From the NCBI GenBank assembly GCA_015680905.1, contig CM027385.1, positions 79,939,501-80,003,500 on the forward strand: a stretch of 64,000 bases of DNA, written 5' to 3'. The notes below the pieces were generated by a model. It had not been told where the DNA came from. It searched no databases and saw only the letters and a program-made list of their open reading frames with translations. This DNA is from Coptis chinensis (taxonomy: Eukaryota; Streptophyta; Magnoliopsida; Ranunculales; Ranunculaceae). The position numbers were made by a program, and so were the translations under genes. The first letter of the stretch is position 1. Each line of letters opens with the position of its first letter. Shown piece after piece: positions 35,188 to 47,400 of the stretch.

Positions 35188-37206
35188 TCAAAGGCTGTTA
35201 TCACCGTGTCCAATGACATGAATATCAGCAGCATTTGCAGTGACAGTAGCATTGGTACCATGTATGTTGTCTTGTGCTTGGGTACTGTTGGGAGAGTGTG
35301 TAGCATCAGGTGGAGTATCCGTCAAGCTAGTGATATGACCATCAGTGGGGAATGACCATCTTACATAAGCTTCAAGTGATTTGAATTGACAAATGAATTT
35401 CAAACCAAGTCTTACTCTCTCTTCGTATTCTTCAACAGGGCTTTCAACAATATGATTGAATATGGCCTTGGGGAGTTGGACAAGAAATGAATGCATCATG
35501 TCAACAAAGAGCTGCTCTATGTGGTCATATATATCTTTTATTGATGCATATGATCGACGCGCAAAGAACTTTGTGATTTCTCCTGCTTCATTATCTACAA
35601 CATCAACAATGAATTTATGAGGGAGAAACCGAAGAAAAGTGTACATGATCTCAAGAGTATCTTCTACTTCATGTCCAGAGCGACCTTCTTTTCTGTACCT
35701 TCCGCGTACTTCAAGAGGAGTTGGAATTTCTCCCAGGTTATGTTTATGGAGCCAAGTCATAGTTGTTCTCTCCTTGTTGTAGCGGATATGCGCCCAAAGA
35801 ACTTTTGCAGCAACAAGTTTTGTTCTGTTTTTGAAACTTCCAACGCTTGTTTTGCCATCAATGAAATAGATAGTATCAAATACTTCACCTAAGATGTTGA
35901 CGAGAGGTGCACTAAGGGGCAAGGGTATTGAAAGTCTTGTCATTTCTACAAGTAATAACATGGAAAGACAAGACATTTCATACCCTGCAGACGAACCAAG
36001 TTCCTTGGTAAGTGAAGGTTGTGATGGAGGAGTTGAGGATAGTAGTGTAACGAGATGTCGTGGATGATACTGTTGATTCTTTTCCACCCATTTCTCCATG
36101 TCTTCGACACCTTTCCTTAATGCCCATTCTTTAACTTCCATATTTTGACGCTTGAATATAGTTTGCATTACTGATCCAAGAACAATTGACATGAAGAAGG
36201 ATAATGTCGCAATCAAACAATGAATCCTGTGGAGAGGAATGTAAATTACATACCGAGCAATTAATTGCAGCAAATTCGGTAAATACCCCATGTAGAAGGA
36301 ATATACAAGTTGAAGATAGTTGGTTGATGGAAGCGTTTCTGCCTCTTCAAAATTAAAGTTCTCCTCTATGTGGCTTGCAAATGTGATCCATCTTCGTCCA
36401 ATGACTAACGCAATGACTACAATAGTGAGGATTTGTGTCATTACAATCAACGACACTGACCATTTATAATCTGAACCTTTTTCAGAAAACTTCAATTCCT
36501 TGCAAGCCAGGGATCGAAGCACCGCTTCGAATAGAACTACAGAGCAAATAGTGCATATCAAGCTCACAAGGCCACTATCTGGGCCTTTACACAAAACATA
36601 TTGAGGGTTGGAATCGTAACCATATAAGTAACACCCTTTCAGTCGTTGTAACATATTGCTTTCACCTGTTGTGATGAGATTTTTATTCCTATCGACGGAA
36701 AGCCCCTTGTAACCATTAATAGAGAGAGCAGAAAGCCACAACGATACGAGCAGTGGAAACATGCAGAACAAAATAATGGCATGTTCTACAATGAAAGAGA
36801 AGATCAGACCTGTGGTCATTTGCATACAGATATTGACAACAACAGTAATTACAAAGATAGTTAAGGCTCCCATATTCGCATAAGATTCAAATTCTCCGTT
36901 AGTACCAAGTGACAGCAAAAAAAAACCCATACACATGCATATAAAAATTGTGCCAGTGAGCTTAGATAATTGGTCTTGAGCACTTGGCATTGCTGTCGTG
37001 AGATCTACTGGAAGTTTTGTAGCAATTGAAAGAAGTTGTAATGTGACTGCATTAATAGAAAATAATTGACAAGGTAACCATGATTTCTTACGGCGAAATC
37101 CAGCCCACACATCACAGACTATAAGTATAAAGCATACCAAAGTTGCTCCTGCGATGTATAATCCGATTACGGGCACTGGGGAAGAATACTTGTCTGTATC
37201 CACCAT
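35188..37206 (-). CDS. Multi-pass membrane protein of unknown function, paralogue A
   Basis: Intronless, 672 residues, start ATG 37206 (aligns with the second Met of paralogues B and C). The first half is membrane: hydrophobic segments at about 12-34, 46-67, 85-101, 112-132, 134-158, 211-232, 249-270 and 310-355. The conserved loop VDLTT-MPSAQDQLSKL lies near 67-84. The second half is mostly soluble, with a Leu-rich MLLLVEMTRLS stretch and, near the end, a block ending IVESPVEEYEERVRLGLKF; the tail is Thr/Asn-rich. I recognise the pattern as a plant-specific family of uncharacterised membrane proteins but no named domain. The three local copies indicate tandem duplication. It differs most in the C-terminal half and tail, where B and C end QAIGQTFSEV. 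No breaks. Confidence 0.85.
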   Translation of the reverse strand: MVDTDKYSSPVPVIGLYIAGATLVCFILIVCDVWAGFRRKKSWLPCQLFSINAVTLQLLSIATKLPVDLTTAMPSAQDQLSKLTGTIFICMCMGFFLLSLGTNGEFESYANMGALTIFVITVVVNICMQMTTGLIFSFIVEHAIILFCMFPLLVSLWLSALSINGYKGLSVDRNKNLITTGESNMLQRLKGCYLYGYDSNPQYVLCKGPDSGLVSLICTICSVVLFEAVLRSLACKELKFSEKGSDYKWSVSLIVMTQILTIVVIALVIGRRWITFASHIEENFNFEEAETLPSTNYLQLVYSFYMGYLPNLLQLIARYVIYIPLHRIHCLIATLSFFMSIVLGSVMQTIFKRQNMEVKEWALRKGVEDMEKWVEKNQQYHPRHLVTLLSSTPPSQPSLTKELGSSAGYEMSCLSMLLLVEMTRLSIPLPLSAPLVNILGEVFDTIYFIDGKTSVGSFKNRTKLVAAKVLWAHIRYNKERTTMTWLHKHNLGEIPTPLEVRGRYRKEGRSGHEVEDTLEIMYTFLRFLPHKFIVDVVDNEAGEITKFFARRSYASIKDIYDHIEQLFVDMMHSFLVQLPKAIFNHIVESPVEEYEERVRLGLKFICQFKSLEAYVRWSFPTDGHITSLTDTPPDATHSPNSTQAQDNIHGTNATVTANAADIHVIGHGDNSL

Positions 37207-37269
37207 TGTTCCTGTGCAGAGTTTTTCTTCTTCTGATTGTTCGTTCGATTGTTTTTTCCCTGATAAACT

Positions 37270-37915
37270 GTTTGTTAGTTTCAGTAGATGTATATATGCA
37301 TATACATGCAGCTTTCATCATTTGGGAATCCTTGCTACTTTTACTTTATTCTTCTGAGTAATGATTTAACTGATGCTTCATGTTCCCTCAAGGCACCCTA
37401 CAATGTCGGTGCACAAGCTTGCTATTTTTCTTTTGCTTTAAGAAGAATCTCTTTTATATCACTTAATAAGCATCCTTCGACAACACATTAAAGAGCGACA
37501 CTTATCTTTTTTTTTCCCACTTTTTTGTTTCCGTTCCTCTACCTAAACTGAGGGCTTATCACATTCAGCTGCAATAAGAATTGGCTGGAAAACCCACAGC
37601 CACCAAAATTGCTACCAAATCACCACGGACCACGGTAAGCCAAAGAAATGCAGCTCCCAATAAAAGTGTAAAACCTTCCAAAGAAATCACAAAAAGCTTT
37701 GCTGGGTTAAGAATTGGCTTAAAAACATAGCCATCGATAATACTACTCGATCACCACGGTAGCCAAAAATTTCACAAAAGAAACAAAAAACCGGGTTTAG
37801 AAAACATAACTTTTAATTGCATCAAATAGAATTGAGCATAACCCTTGCAGGGGTTCATAACAATATCTCCCATAAACATTTTTTTTCTTCAAAAAAATAC
37901 CAATTCATCTTTTCT
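37270..37915 (-). repeat. Conserved upstream block of paralogue A (matches 58785-59410)
   Basis: About 640 bp upstream of the gene matches the region upstream of paralogue B with only scattered differences, including CTGGAAAACCCACAGCCACC, ACCACGGACCACGGTAAGCC and TTGCAGGGGTTCATAACAAT. No intact ORF is shared by the two copies. It may be promoter, 5' UTR or a recently converted segment. Confidence 0.85.
37451..37458 (-). promoter_or_regulatory. Candidate TATA box, paralogue A
   Basis: Reading minus, TATAAAAG lies about 245 bp before the start codon. The matching place upstream of paralogue B (near 58950) reads GATAAAGGAG, so this TATA form is specific to A. Position and motif only. Confidence 0.35.
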
Positions 37916-38026
37916 ATGAGAAGAATATGTAGAACAAAAAATCTATTTAGACTCCCTTAATAACTCAAACTCCCATATGGTACTTGTTCATCCAAATTAT
38001 ATTTCTCTTTCCAATAGTAAATAAAG

Positions 38027-39678
38027 AGGCCGGATCTTCTCCACCCACCCCACCCCGGGTGGAAAACATTAGTCATTACTCATTTACACCTTACAAAGTA
38101 TTATTGACACGTTTCCGCTTATTTAACACCCAAAGTAATTGTGTTACTAAAAACCAAAAAAAAATCATTACAAAAACAAAAAAAGGAGATTCTGTTAGTC
38201 AAAGTGTATCACACCTGTCTTAGGAACCCAAGAAAAAAATAAAGAGTGTAATTGTAAAGAGAATAAAATAAGAAAGAAATCTTTCTTCTTACTTTCCCTC
38301 GTCACCCACCATTAATGTGTCTTCTTCATACATTTTTTAAATCTCTTTTTAATTACTTAATTGAGGAGTTTCCATGGGACATATCACTTTTAATTATATA
38401 CCAAATCAAGTCATCAAAACATTAATTGCAATAAACATCAATAACTTTTGATTGATATTGATGTTCAATATTGGGTTGAAAATTAATTAAATTCATTTCT
38501 ATGAGATCAATTCGATCTTTACAAATTAGTAATTTGATGATTGGGTTTTGAGCTTTAATCATATTTTCGAATAATTTCATCTTTTTTACATCAAGTTGGG
38601 TTTTAATCAATTTTTTGGATTATTTCTTGTGTATTAATCAAATGCGTTGTGAAGTTACATAATAATCTATGATTTTATTTTCGACTTTCATTCAAACCCA
38701 AACGTGGTTTTTTATTTCAATGGAAAATTTGATAGTTTCATTTAAGTAATAATAAGAATCTTGTTGAAAACAAAAATGGTGGAGATTTTTTTCCATTTTC
38801 CATTGAATCTTTCCTTTTTTGTAGTGATTTTTTAGGCTCTGTTTGGTCATGTGAAATTCGGTAGTACTCGACCATGTTTAGGGTATGGAAAACAAGTGGT
38901 GGATACTCAAAAAGTAGTTATTCTAGAAACTATTTGGTCCCTTTTTCTTTAGAGAGATTGTCTTGTACTATTTTTCATTATTATTTTTTTCAACTCCCCC
39001 TGGAATGGAATAAAAAAAAAAAAAAAAACACACACACACAAATCGACCAAAGAAAACCTGTATCAATAACTTCAAAAAGAAAAACCAAACTTCAATTCAA
39101 CATAATTTCATTGAAGAATCAAAGTGATGGTCAGTCGATTGGAATGGAGATGGTGAAGAAGAAGAAATCATAGACTATTTATGTTTTTTTTGTTGCTTGC
39201 TCCTCCTGTTTATGATATCTAATTTTAATTTGGAAAGGTGAAGGGAGAAATTTGTGAGAGAAGAAAATGAATGGGTGAAGAAGAGGCTCAATTTTTTCAG
39301 TGTATAACTTGAATAAATAATAAAAGGATGTTTTCTCTCTCCTGTATTTCTCTCGTGTATTACGTTATCTCACCTAAACCCAAAGATCCACTATACACGT
39401 TTTTTTTGGTTTCACAATCTATCTGGTTTATACCCTACTCATTAGTTGTGGCCCCAATTCATAAAATGGATGGGACCAAACACTAAAACCTGTTATACAG
39501 GGTCTTATTCCTTCTACAGGTTGGGCAATTCATGCTGCCAAACAGGGCCTTATTGATTTTGTTTTTTGGTTTTAAGTAACACCGTTACTTTGGGTGTTAA
39601 ATAAGTGACACATGTCAAAAATATTTTGTAAGGTGTAATAGCTAAAGTTTTTTCACCTGGGTGGAGACGATCCGACCT
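38027..39678. mobile_element. DNA transposon remnant with ~130-bp inverted ends
   Basis: 38027-38165 is the inverted complement of about 39553-39678: AGG(C/T)CGGATC, TCTCCACCCA, ACACCTTACAAA, CTTATTTAACACCCAAAGTAA and TAAAACCAAAAA appear in order on both arms. No transposase is visible. The target duplication is unclear. The Tourist-like MITE at 38835-39549 is inserted next to its right arm. Confidence 0.75.
38835..39549. mobile_element. Tourist-like (PIF/Harbinger) MITE
   Basis: 715 bp with ends GGCTCTGTTTGG and CCAAACAGGGCC, flanked by TTA on both sides (38832-38834, 39550-39552), the three-base target typical of Harbinger. The interior is AT-rich and non-coding, with an A-rich/CA run near 39010-39040. 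Confidence 0.8.
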
Positions 39679-39710
39679 TATAAAAAAACAAAAATAGATA
39701 CAAAAAAATA

Positions 39711-40270
39711 GGGTGATCTTGGACACACCCATTAAACACTCCTGTGTTCCATAACTAACTTTAGTTTTTGCCATACCCAATAACTACCTCAATCCAAAAA
39801 TATCTCCCAAATTAATTTGGGGTATTTCCAATAAGGGCAAAATGAGATTAAAAATAATAATAAAAACAACATGTTTTTTGGGTACTTGTTCTTTTGATCG
39901 AAAGAAGAAATCAAGAACACTTTTTTTTTTTTTGACTAACACGAAAAAGAATAAGAGGATGAACACGTTCTTTTTCAGTTACAAGTGAAAAACGTAGAGT
40001 ATCTAGGGTTTAGTACGTATGGAGTCCCACGATGTATATTAAATAAATGATTTGTTTTGTCTTGGGTACACCTAATAAAAAAAAATGGTAATTTATGAAC
40101 CTAAATGTATCTAAAATTATTTTATTTAAATAAATAATTTGTTTTGTCTTGGGTACACCTAATAAAAAAAAATGGTAATTTATGAACCTAAATGCATCTA
40201 AAATTATTTTATTTATTTATTTTAAAGTTGGGGTAAAAGAGTGTTTTTATAGGTGTGTCCAAGATCACCC
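39711..40270. mobile_element. 560-bp MITE with 8-bp target duplication
   Basis: Inverted ends GGGTGATCTTGGACACACC at both termini, extending through an AAACACTC block, with AAAAAATA at 39703-39710 and 40271-40278. An internal 87-bp tandem duplication (about 40041-40214) repeats TTTGTCTTGGGTACACCTAA. The family is unresolved; an 8-bp duplication would suit hAT. Confidence 0.8.
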
Positions 40271-40278
40271 AAAAAATA

Positions 40279-40887
40279 ACTAATAACTTATCCAATTAAA
40301 TAACTAACACCCGAAATAGTAACAAATAAATAACAAAAATCTAGTTTATATTTCCACAAACAAATTAAACAAAAAAATAAATAAGATAAAGAAACATTAA
40401 AAAAAAACAATGCCCTACAAAAATTGGGCGCCCAAAAAATTCACATTCATCATTCTCAATCCCCTCACTCTTTTTCTTGTCTCAAAATTTCCTTTTTTAT
40501 CATTTTAATTTACATTAATTTTGAATGGAGAAAAAAAATCCACATAATTATCTATCTATTGACTCAAACAAATGTTTGTATGATTATGTCAAAAAATATG
40601 ATAATTTGTTTCACAAGTGCACCCAATTCATCTTTTTTGGGGAGTTAAAGTTTATTTTTCTTTATTTGTTCATTATTTTGGTTTTAGTAATTTAATTAGA
40701 TATGTTATTTGGTATTAATTTATTTCTATGTTTGTTTTTTGAATTTTGGAAAGACAATAGGATTTTGATGCCATGTAGGAAATGGAGTACCAAGGGAGTT
40801 GAGGAGAACTACTCGATGGAGAATGGGCCTTAGTAAGAACAATATGGAAATTGTAGTATTTCAGTAATAGAAAGAGGATACAAATAA
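40279..40887. other. AT-rich intergenic; 3' flank of paralogue B
   Basis: No gene is seen. The last ~60 bp (from ATATGGAAATTGTAGTATTTC near 40840) matches 59485-59545 beyond paralogue C. It is therefore the distal part of paralogue B's 3' flank, cut off from the gene by the LINE insertion. Confidence 0.65.
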
Positions 40888-41411
40888 GAAGGAAACAATT
40901 GGTGACTGCTATCCCGTTTATTTTGGACCCAAACTTTGGTTATCATAACACATCTCAATTGTGTTCTTGGAGTCGGACTTTAAGCGGTGTAGTCTTGGGC
41001 GGAATTTGGTAAAGATCTTACCTTTGCCATATTCACTCAAATACACATCTTCTTTGTCCACTCAAGTACAATTTTCATGTGTTTGGTACCGAATTTGGTT
41101 CGGGTAAAGTGGAAAAAGTTCTCTATTGTGTAACTTTGACTTACCAAATCTATATTTCAAGTTTCTCTTCTTCTTGTATCGTCCCTTTTTTCTGTTCGGG
41201 GTGGATTTCAAGTTATCCTCAAGTCGCGCATGAGACACTTCATTAGTTCAACCCAATTACTGTTCTTGCAACTGTTTTCTCGCGACCTCATTGTGTGGTT
41301 TCGACCAACGTTGTAATTTTGTTAGCTCTTAGCTTCCTTCTTGGTCTTTGGACTGAAGGAGTTCACTGGAGCATAACTATTCATACTGGTGTGTGGTGCT
41401 ATTTTCTCAAG

Positions 41412-42000
41412 ATGATCATCAGTTCTTGGAATTGTCAAGGAAGCGGGAAGCCATCCAAAATGAAACTTTTGGTGGCCCATTGCCTGTACCATAAACCTGA
41501 TATTGTCTTCATAATGGAAACCAAGGCTTCGCTCTTTGCTAGTAGGAAACGTATAAAAAAACTTAACTTTTCCAATTCTTTCATTATTCCGTCAGTTGGT
41601 CTTAAAGGTGGTCTCTGGCTACTTTGGGCAAATCATGTAAATCTCCTCATTCATACTTCTAATAATAGATTCATTCATGCAACAGTCGACTCATCACCTA
41701 TTCATATGCATCAAGAGATTACATTTATTCATGGGGAACCATCACAAACTCTGAGGCAGGACTTTTGGAATCGATTCACATCTTGGAGCTCATGTATTTC
41801 CTCTCCCTGGCTATTAATTGGTGATTAATTACAATGAAATCCTTCATCCTTGGGAGAAATGGGGTGGACCTGAAAGATTACCCTGTAAATCTTTTTCTGA
41901 TCTGAATTTTGAGAAGGGTCTTGTTGACTTAGGCTACAATGGAGTACCTTATACTTGGTCAAACAATGCAAACAAACCTTCCCTAATCTAGTGAAAGTTC
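41412..42000 (+). pseudogene. LINE ORF2 endonuclease domain
   Basis: Apurinic-like endonuclease that nicks target DNA. SWNCQGSGKPSKMKLL (41421 on) matches the usual 'SWNCQGLGN' start, METKAS is the catalytic Glu motif, and WLLIGD (about 41810) holds the catalytic Asp. A TGA stop interrupts directly after WLLIGD (41824-41826), and the domain resumes in another frame (KGLVDLGYNGVPYTWSN, about 41915). Confidence 0.85.
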
Positions 42001-42175
42001 GCCTAGACAAAGCCTTTGCATGTCCTAATTGGTCCTCCCAACACCCTAACACAACGGTGCTGAATCTACCTATTGCAGTATCTGATCACAGTTTTATTGT
42101 TCTGAACACTGACATCGTACAGTGCAAAAAACCATATCAATTTCACTTTCAGTCTTCTTGGCTTGAAGATGCTTC

Positions 42176-43530
42176 TTGTGCGCCTACTATTCAACGCTCT
42201 TGGCCACCCATGTCACAGGGTCTCCATCCTTTATCTTTTGCCAAAAGCTAAAGCAAGTGAAAGAATCTCTCAAGATTTGGAATAAAAAACATTACAGGAG
42301 GCTGCAAGAGTCCATGACTTCCACTCTCGCTCAATTAAACTGGATACAGTCTCTTCCACCCAACCCTCATAACACCGTCTCTGAAGCTTGTTTGCAACTC
42401 CAATTGGACAGACTTATGCTCTATGAGGAAATGAAGTGGCGTGATAAATCAGGAGTGTGTTATTTGAAGTGTGGTGACCAATCGACAAAAAAAAATCATT
42501 TGTCGACACTTGATCGGAAGCGGCAAAACGGTATATATTGCATAAAAAATGAAGAGGGTGACTGGTTATATAATCAATAAGATATTGGTAACCATATTGT
42601 GAGCTTCTTCCATGATTTTTTCACATCTACAACTCCTGTTGTTCTGCAGATTTTCGATGAAATTAAACCGCTTGTCTCACACGACGACAATGAGATTTTG
42701 ACAAGGGTAATTTCAATGGAGGAAATACATGCTGCAGTCTTTGATATGGGCCCATATAAGTCCCCTGGCCCTAATGGCCTCACCCCTCTCTTCTTCCAGA
42801 AGTGTTGGTATTAGATGTTGGATGTGAGGCCATTTGGGTTTCTGCCAAACATGGTGTGATTGGATTTATTCTTGCATTTCCTCAACTTCCTTCTCAGTGA
42901 AGGTAAATGGTAGCCCGCATGGATTCTTTAAACCGTCAAGGGGTCTTCAACAAGGAGACCCACTCTCTCCAGCTTTATTTATTATATGCATTGAGTTGCT
43001 ATCCAGGAGTCTCCTACTTCTTGAAGAGAAAAAATTTATCCATGGAGTGAAAGTGGGTAGGAAGTGCCCCCCTGTATCACACTTATTGTTTGCAGATGAT
43101 TCTTTTGTGTTTTTTAGAGCTAACCTTTCAGAGGCAGCCCATGTAAAAGATTTATTGGACTTGTATTGTGCTTTTTCGGGGCAGTCTATCAATAACCAAA
43201 AATCTTCTCTCATATTTAGCCATAACTTGCCTAGAAGAACTAAGAAACGCATCAGTGATCTCTTTAATATTCCTGTTTCTTCTAGAGAAAGTAAGTACCT
43301 TGGCATTCCTACTAATCCTTCAAAACCTTCCAAGTTATCTTTCAATCACATAATAGACAGAGTGTCTTCCAAAATTGAAGGCTGGCATAGCAAGTGTCTT
43401 TCATAGGCGGGTAAGCTCACCCTCATTAAGAGTGTCTCGTCTGCCATACCCACTTATTCCATGTCAACTTTTCTGCTCTCAAAGGATATGTACGACCGGT
43501 TAGACAAAGTTAATAGGAAATTCTTATGGC
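42176..43530 (+). pseudogene. LINE ORF2 reverse transcriptase
   Basis: Linker (KIWNKKHYRRLQESM), then DMGPYKSPGPNGLTPLFFQK, a deletion of most RT finger/palm sequence near 42815-42850, then SSTSFSVKVNGSP, GLQQGDPLSPALFI and FADDSFVFF (about 43096). The C-terminal part continues to SYSMSTFLLSK-like sequence near 43455, past a TAG (about 43405). Confidence 0.88.
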
Positions 43531-44031
43531 AGTCCGACCCGGAAAAAAGTGCAATCTTCATCTAATCAATTGGAGTACAATATGCTCTAAGAAGAGCATT
43601 GGCGGCTTAGGTATTCGAAGTATGAGACTCCATAATATTGCTTTACTCTCTAAATTATGTTGGCAGCTTACTGAACGATCACAAAATCAATGGTGTACTG
43701 TGGTAAAACACAAGTATTTCCCAAATAAACCTTTCCTAAGAGCTCCTTTAAAGCAAAATACATCCAGATTTTGGCGCAAGTTGGTTACTATTCAAGATGA
43801 AATTCAGAGATTCATATGTTGGCAGATTAAGTCGGGGCGTGATATACTTATCTGGGACGAAAATTGGATCCCGTCTCTTGATCATAGAAGACCTATGAGA
43901 CCTAATCCCAACAAGCTTGGTCTTCAATATGTTTCTGATCTCATCAAGGAAAACTCATTGAGTTTTGGGATGAACCATTTATTTGAAGCAATTTCTTACC
44001 TCATGAATTACATGCTATACTTGCAATTAAA

Positions 44032-44274
44032 TTGCCTCGCAATGGTTCAGGCTGTCGTGACAAGCTTGTATGGCTCTATGAGAAAAATGGAAAATTCTCG
44101 GTTAAAGCAGCTTATAATGGCCTCTCCTCTAGTCTTACTCCAACACATACCTCAGTTATGCAACCCCTTTGGAAGCATATTTGGAAGATCGGTGCCCCGC
44201 ATCGAGTGAAATTGTTCCTCTGGAAAACAATGCACAATTGTCTTCCAGTCAAAGAGTTTCTCTCAGTTAGGAAC
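44032..44274 (+). pseudogene. LINE zf-RVT domain, first half
   Basis: IWKIGAPHRVKLFLWKTMHN and CLPVKEFLSVRNIS are typical of the zinc-binding module after plant L1 RT. The domain is cut by copia 1 at 44279 and resumes at 48977 with CPRCTSQPETVAHALLTCPF, in frame once the duplicated ATAAG is counted once. Confidence 0.85.
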
Positions 44275-44279
44275 ATAAG

Positions 44280-44454
44280 TGTTAAATATAAAGAACAACA
44301 GAGAATAATGGACAAAACGACTTGCTCTTCTCTTTCTATTCACCTCAATATATATAGATACAATAACAAAGACCTAGCTAATCTAGGAAACTACCAAACT
44401 AACTCCTAAACTTATGCTAATAATCTTTTCACAATCTACAAGAATATCCTATTA
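44280..44454 (-). repeat. 3' LTR of copia element 1
   Basis: Reads minus TAATAGGATATTC...TTAACA, 175 bp. Matches 48779-48971 apart from scattered substitutions and an 18-bp duplicated stretch present only in the other copy. Confidence 0.9.
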
Positions 44455-47400
44455 CTCCCCCTCAAGTTGGAGCATGCAAATCACAAATGCCCAACTTGCG
44501 TAACAAATAACCAAACTGCTGACGCCCAAGGGCCTTTGTCAAAATATCAGCCACCTGATGACCAGTAGGAACATATGTTGTGGAAATATTCCCAGCTTGC
44601 AACTCATCACGAACAAAATGACAATCTGCCTCAATATCCTTCGTACGCTCATGAAAGACAAGGTTCTTCGCAATGTGCAGGGTAGACTGATTATCACAAA
44701 ATAACCGCATAGGCTGAGAATGAAGAACACCAAGAGAACGTAACAATGACTTTAACCACTTAAGCTCACAGGTTGTGATAGCCATAACACGATACTCGCC
44801 TTGGACGAAGGGACACCGTATGTTGTTTCTTGGTTTTCCAAGAAACAGGAGACCTACCAAGAAGTACAAAGTAACCAGACAATGACCGTTAGGTCAAGGG
44901 ACAAGCCGCCCAGTCACTATCACAAAAAGCATGCAACTGCATATCACTAGGACGCAATAAAATTCCCTGACCAGGGTGTCCTTTCAGATACCGTAAAACA
45001 CGAATAGCAACATCCCAATGAGCTATCTGTGGGTTGCTCAGAAACTGAGCGAGAGTATGAACATAATAACTCAACTCAGGGCGAGTAACATATAAATACA
45101 CCAAACGCCAAAAATATTTTAACACACCAAGATCCTTCATATGAAAACAAGAACTTAAATATTTCTTGAACCGCAAAACCACATCATGAGTGGAACCAAC
45201 AATTATCAAATCATCCACATAAACAAGAACATGCAGAGAGACATTACCCCGCTGATAACTGAACAAGGAGTAATCTGCGTACGACTGTACGAACCCAAAT
45301 CTTCTCAAAGCATCATACAACTTAGCAAACCACTGTCGAGGCGCCTGTCTTAAGCCATACAAAGACTTACGTAACTGGCACACCTTCCCTGGAATAAGAC
45401 TACTGTACCCTGGAGGGAGTTGCATATATACTTCCTCCTTCAAATCCCCATGAAGAAAGGCATTGCAAACATCCATCTTATGCAACTCCCGATTTTTGGT
45501 GACAACAACAGTAAGAAAAAGACGAACTATTCCCATTTTAGCAACAGGAGCAAAAGTTTCATTATAATCAATACCGGCCACCTGACGATTACCAAAAACA
45601 ACGAGACGTCCCTTAAGGCGTTCAACATCACCATTTACGTGATATTTAATTTTATACACCCAACCACTACCAATCGCCTTCTTACCAGGAGGTAAGTCGT
45701 CCAGAGTCCACGTACCACTATTTTCAAGGGCATCAATCTCCTCTTTCATAGCCTGACGCCAACCGGAATCTTGAATTGCTTCTTTGAAGGAAGTAGGCTC
45801 TTTATGCTTAGTAATTGCTGCCAAAAAATGTTTATGTCTTACAAAAATTTATTATAATCCACATAACAAGCTATATTGAACTGTTTACCTGAGGAAAGAG
45901 ACGAAGCGAGAAGCAGTAGATGATGCAGGGGGGTCTATCTTTCGAACAACAGTGTTGGTAACAAAACCACGAAGGCGTGTAGAAGGTTCTTTAACCCGAT
46001 AACCCCTACCAATTTCCTCATTATTTGGCAATGGAACAGTAGTATCTCCAGTTTCAAGAATTTCTGGACTCCCCCTTAAATGCAAAAATGTCATAGTGTC
46101 ACATAGTACCTCACCAACCATCACCGTACTCAGACTCGGTGGAGCCATTAAACCATCACGATATGTCACAACACCCCCAGAATCTGCACTAGCAGACGCC
46201 ATACTCCCTGACAGAGCACCACCCATGTCTACAACACCATCACCACTTACTCTAGCACAACCCACGTCTTCAGCACCACCCAACTCACTCACGACATCAA
46301 TCCAAGTATTAGGTGACAAATATTTTTTAAGCTGTACAGGAGTAGAACTATGTGTATGTTCAGGTTTGGAAAAAGGAAAAACATGTTCCATGAACTTCAC
46401 ATCTCGACTAACAAAATACTCATGGGTATCTAAATCATACAATCTCCAACCTTTTTGACCAAATGGATATCCCACAAACACACCTCCTAGAATGGGGTTC
46501 GAATTTATCTTTAACACGAGGCCTATTGGCATCATAACATAAACATCCAAATACCTTTAAAGCAGTAAAAGGAGCTGGACTCCCAAAAAGAATCTCATAA
46601 GGGGTTTTACCATCCAAAATAGGGGTTGGTGTCCGATTAATAAGATGACAAGCAGTCACAACACATTCACCCCAAAAATCAATAGGCAACTGAGCTTGAA
46701 AACGCAAAGCACGAGCAACATTAAGAAGATGTTTATGTTTCCGCTCCACTCGACCATTTTGTTATGGAGTATCCACACAAGAAATGTGATGCAAACTCCC
46801 ATTTGAGCAAAAAAATCTTGTAAACATAAAAATTCTTGCCCATTATCACTCCATAACACCTTAACATACTTACTAAATTGAGTGTTGACCATTGCACAAA
46901 TTTTTTTAATCAATTGGCCAACTTCATACTTTCCAACCATCAAATACACCCATGTAGCTCGAGAACAATCATCAACAATGGTCAAAAAATAATGAGCACC
47001 ACAACTAGAAGCAACACGATACGGCCCCCAAATATCGCAATGTATCAAATCAAACAAATCAGAAGCTTTATTCGTACTTAAAGGAAAAGAGTTACGAGGC
47101 TGCTTAGCCAAAAAACACACTTGACAATCGTCATCAGAAAACTTAGTAAAACTACTACTACTGAGTACTCCAGGTAAAGACCGCACCACCTTCATAGATG
47201 GATGACCCAAACGCCTATGCCATACCAAAGCGGAGTCTGCAACTGTTGAACAATTTGCTTGAACACAACGAACTAGATGAAAAAGATAGACCCCATGACA
47301 CTGCTCCCCCGCTCCAATCAGGTTCCTCAAACTCCGGTCCTGAATAGTACATAGCTTGTCAGTGAAAAGGAATATAAATTTATGCTTTTCTAAAAATTGA

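Noticed and set aside
35617-35892. 91-codon plus-strand frame
   Set aside because: Shadow of paralogue A.
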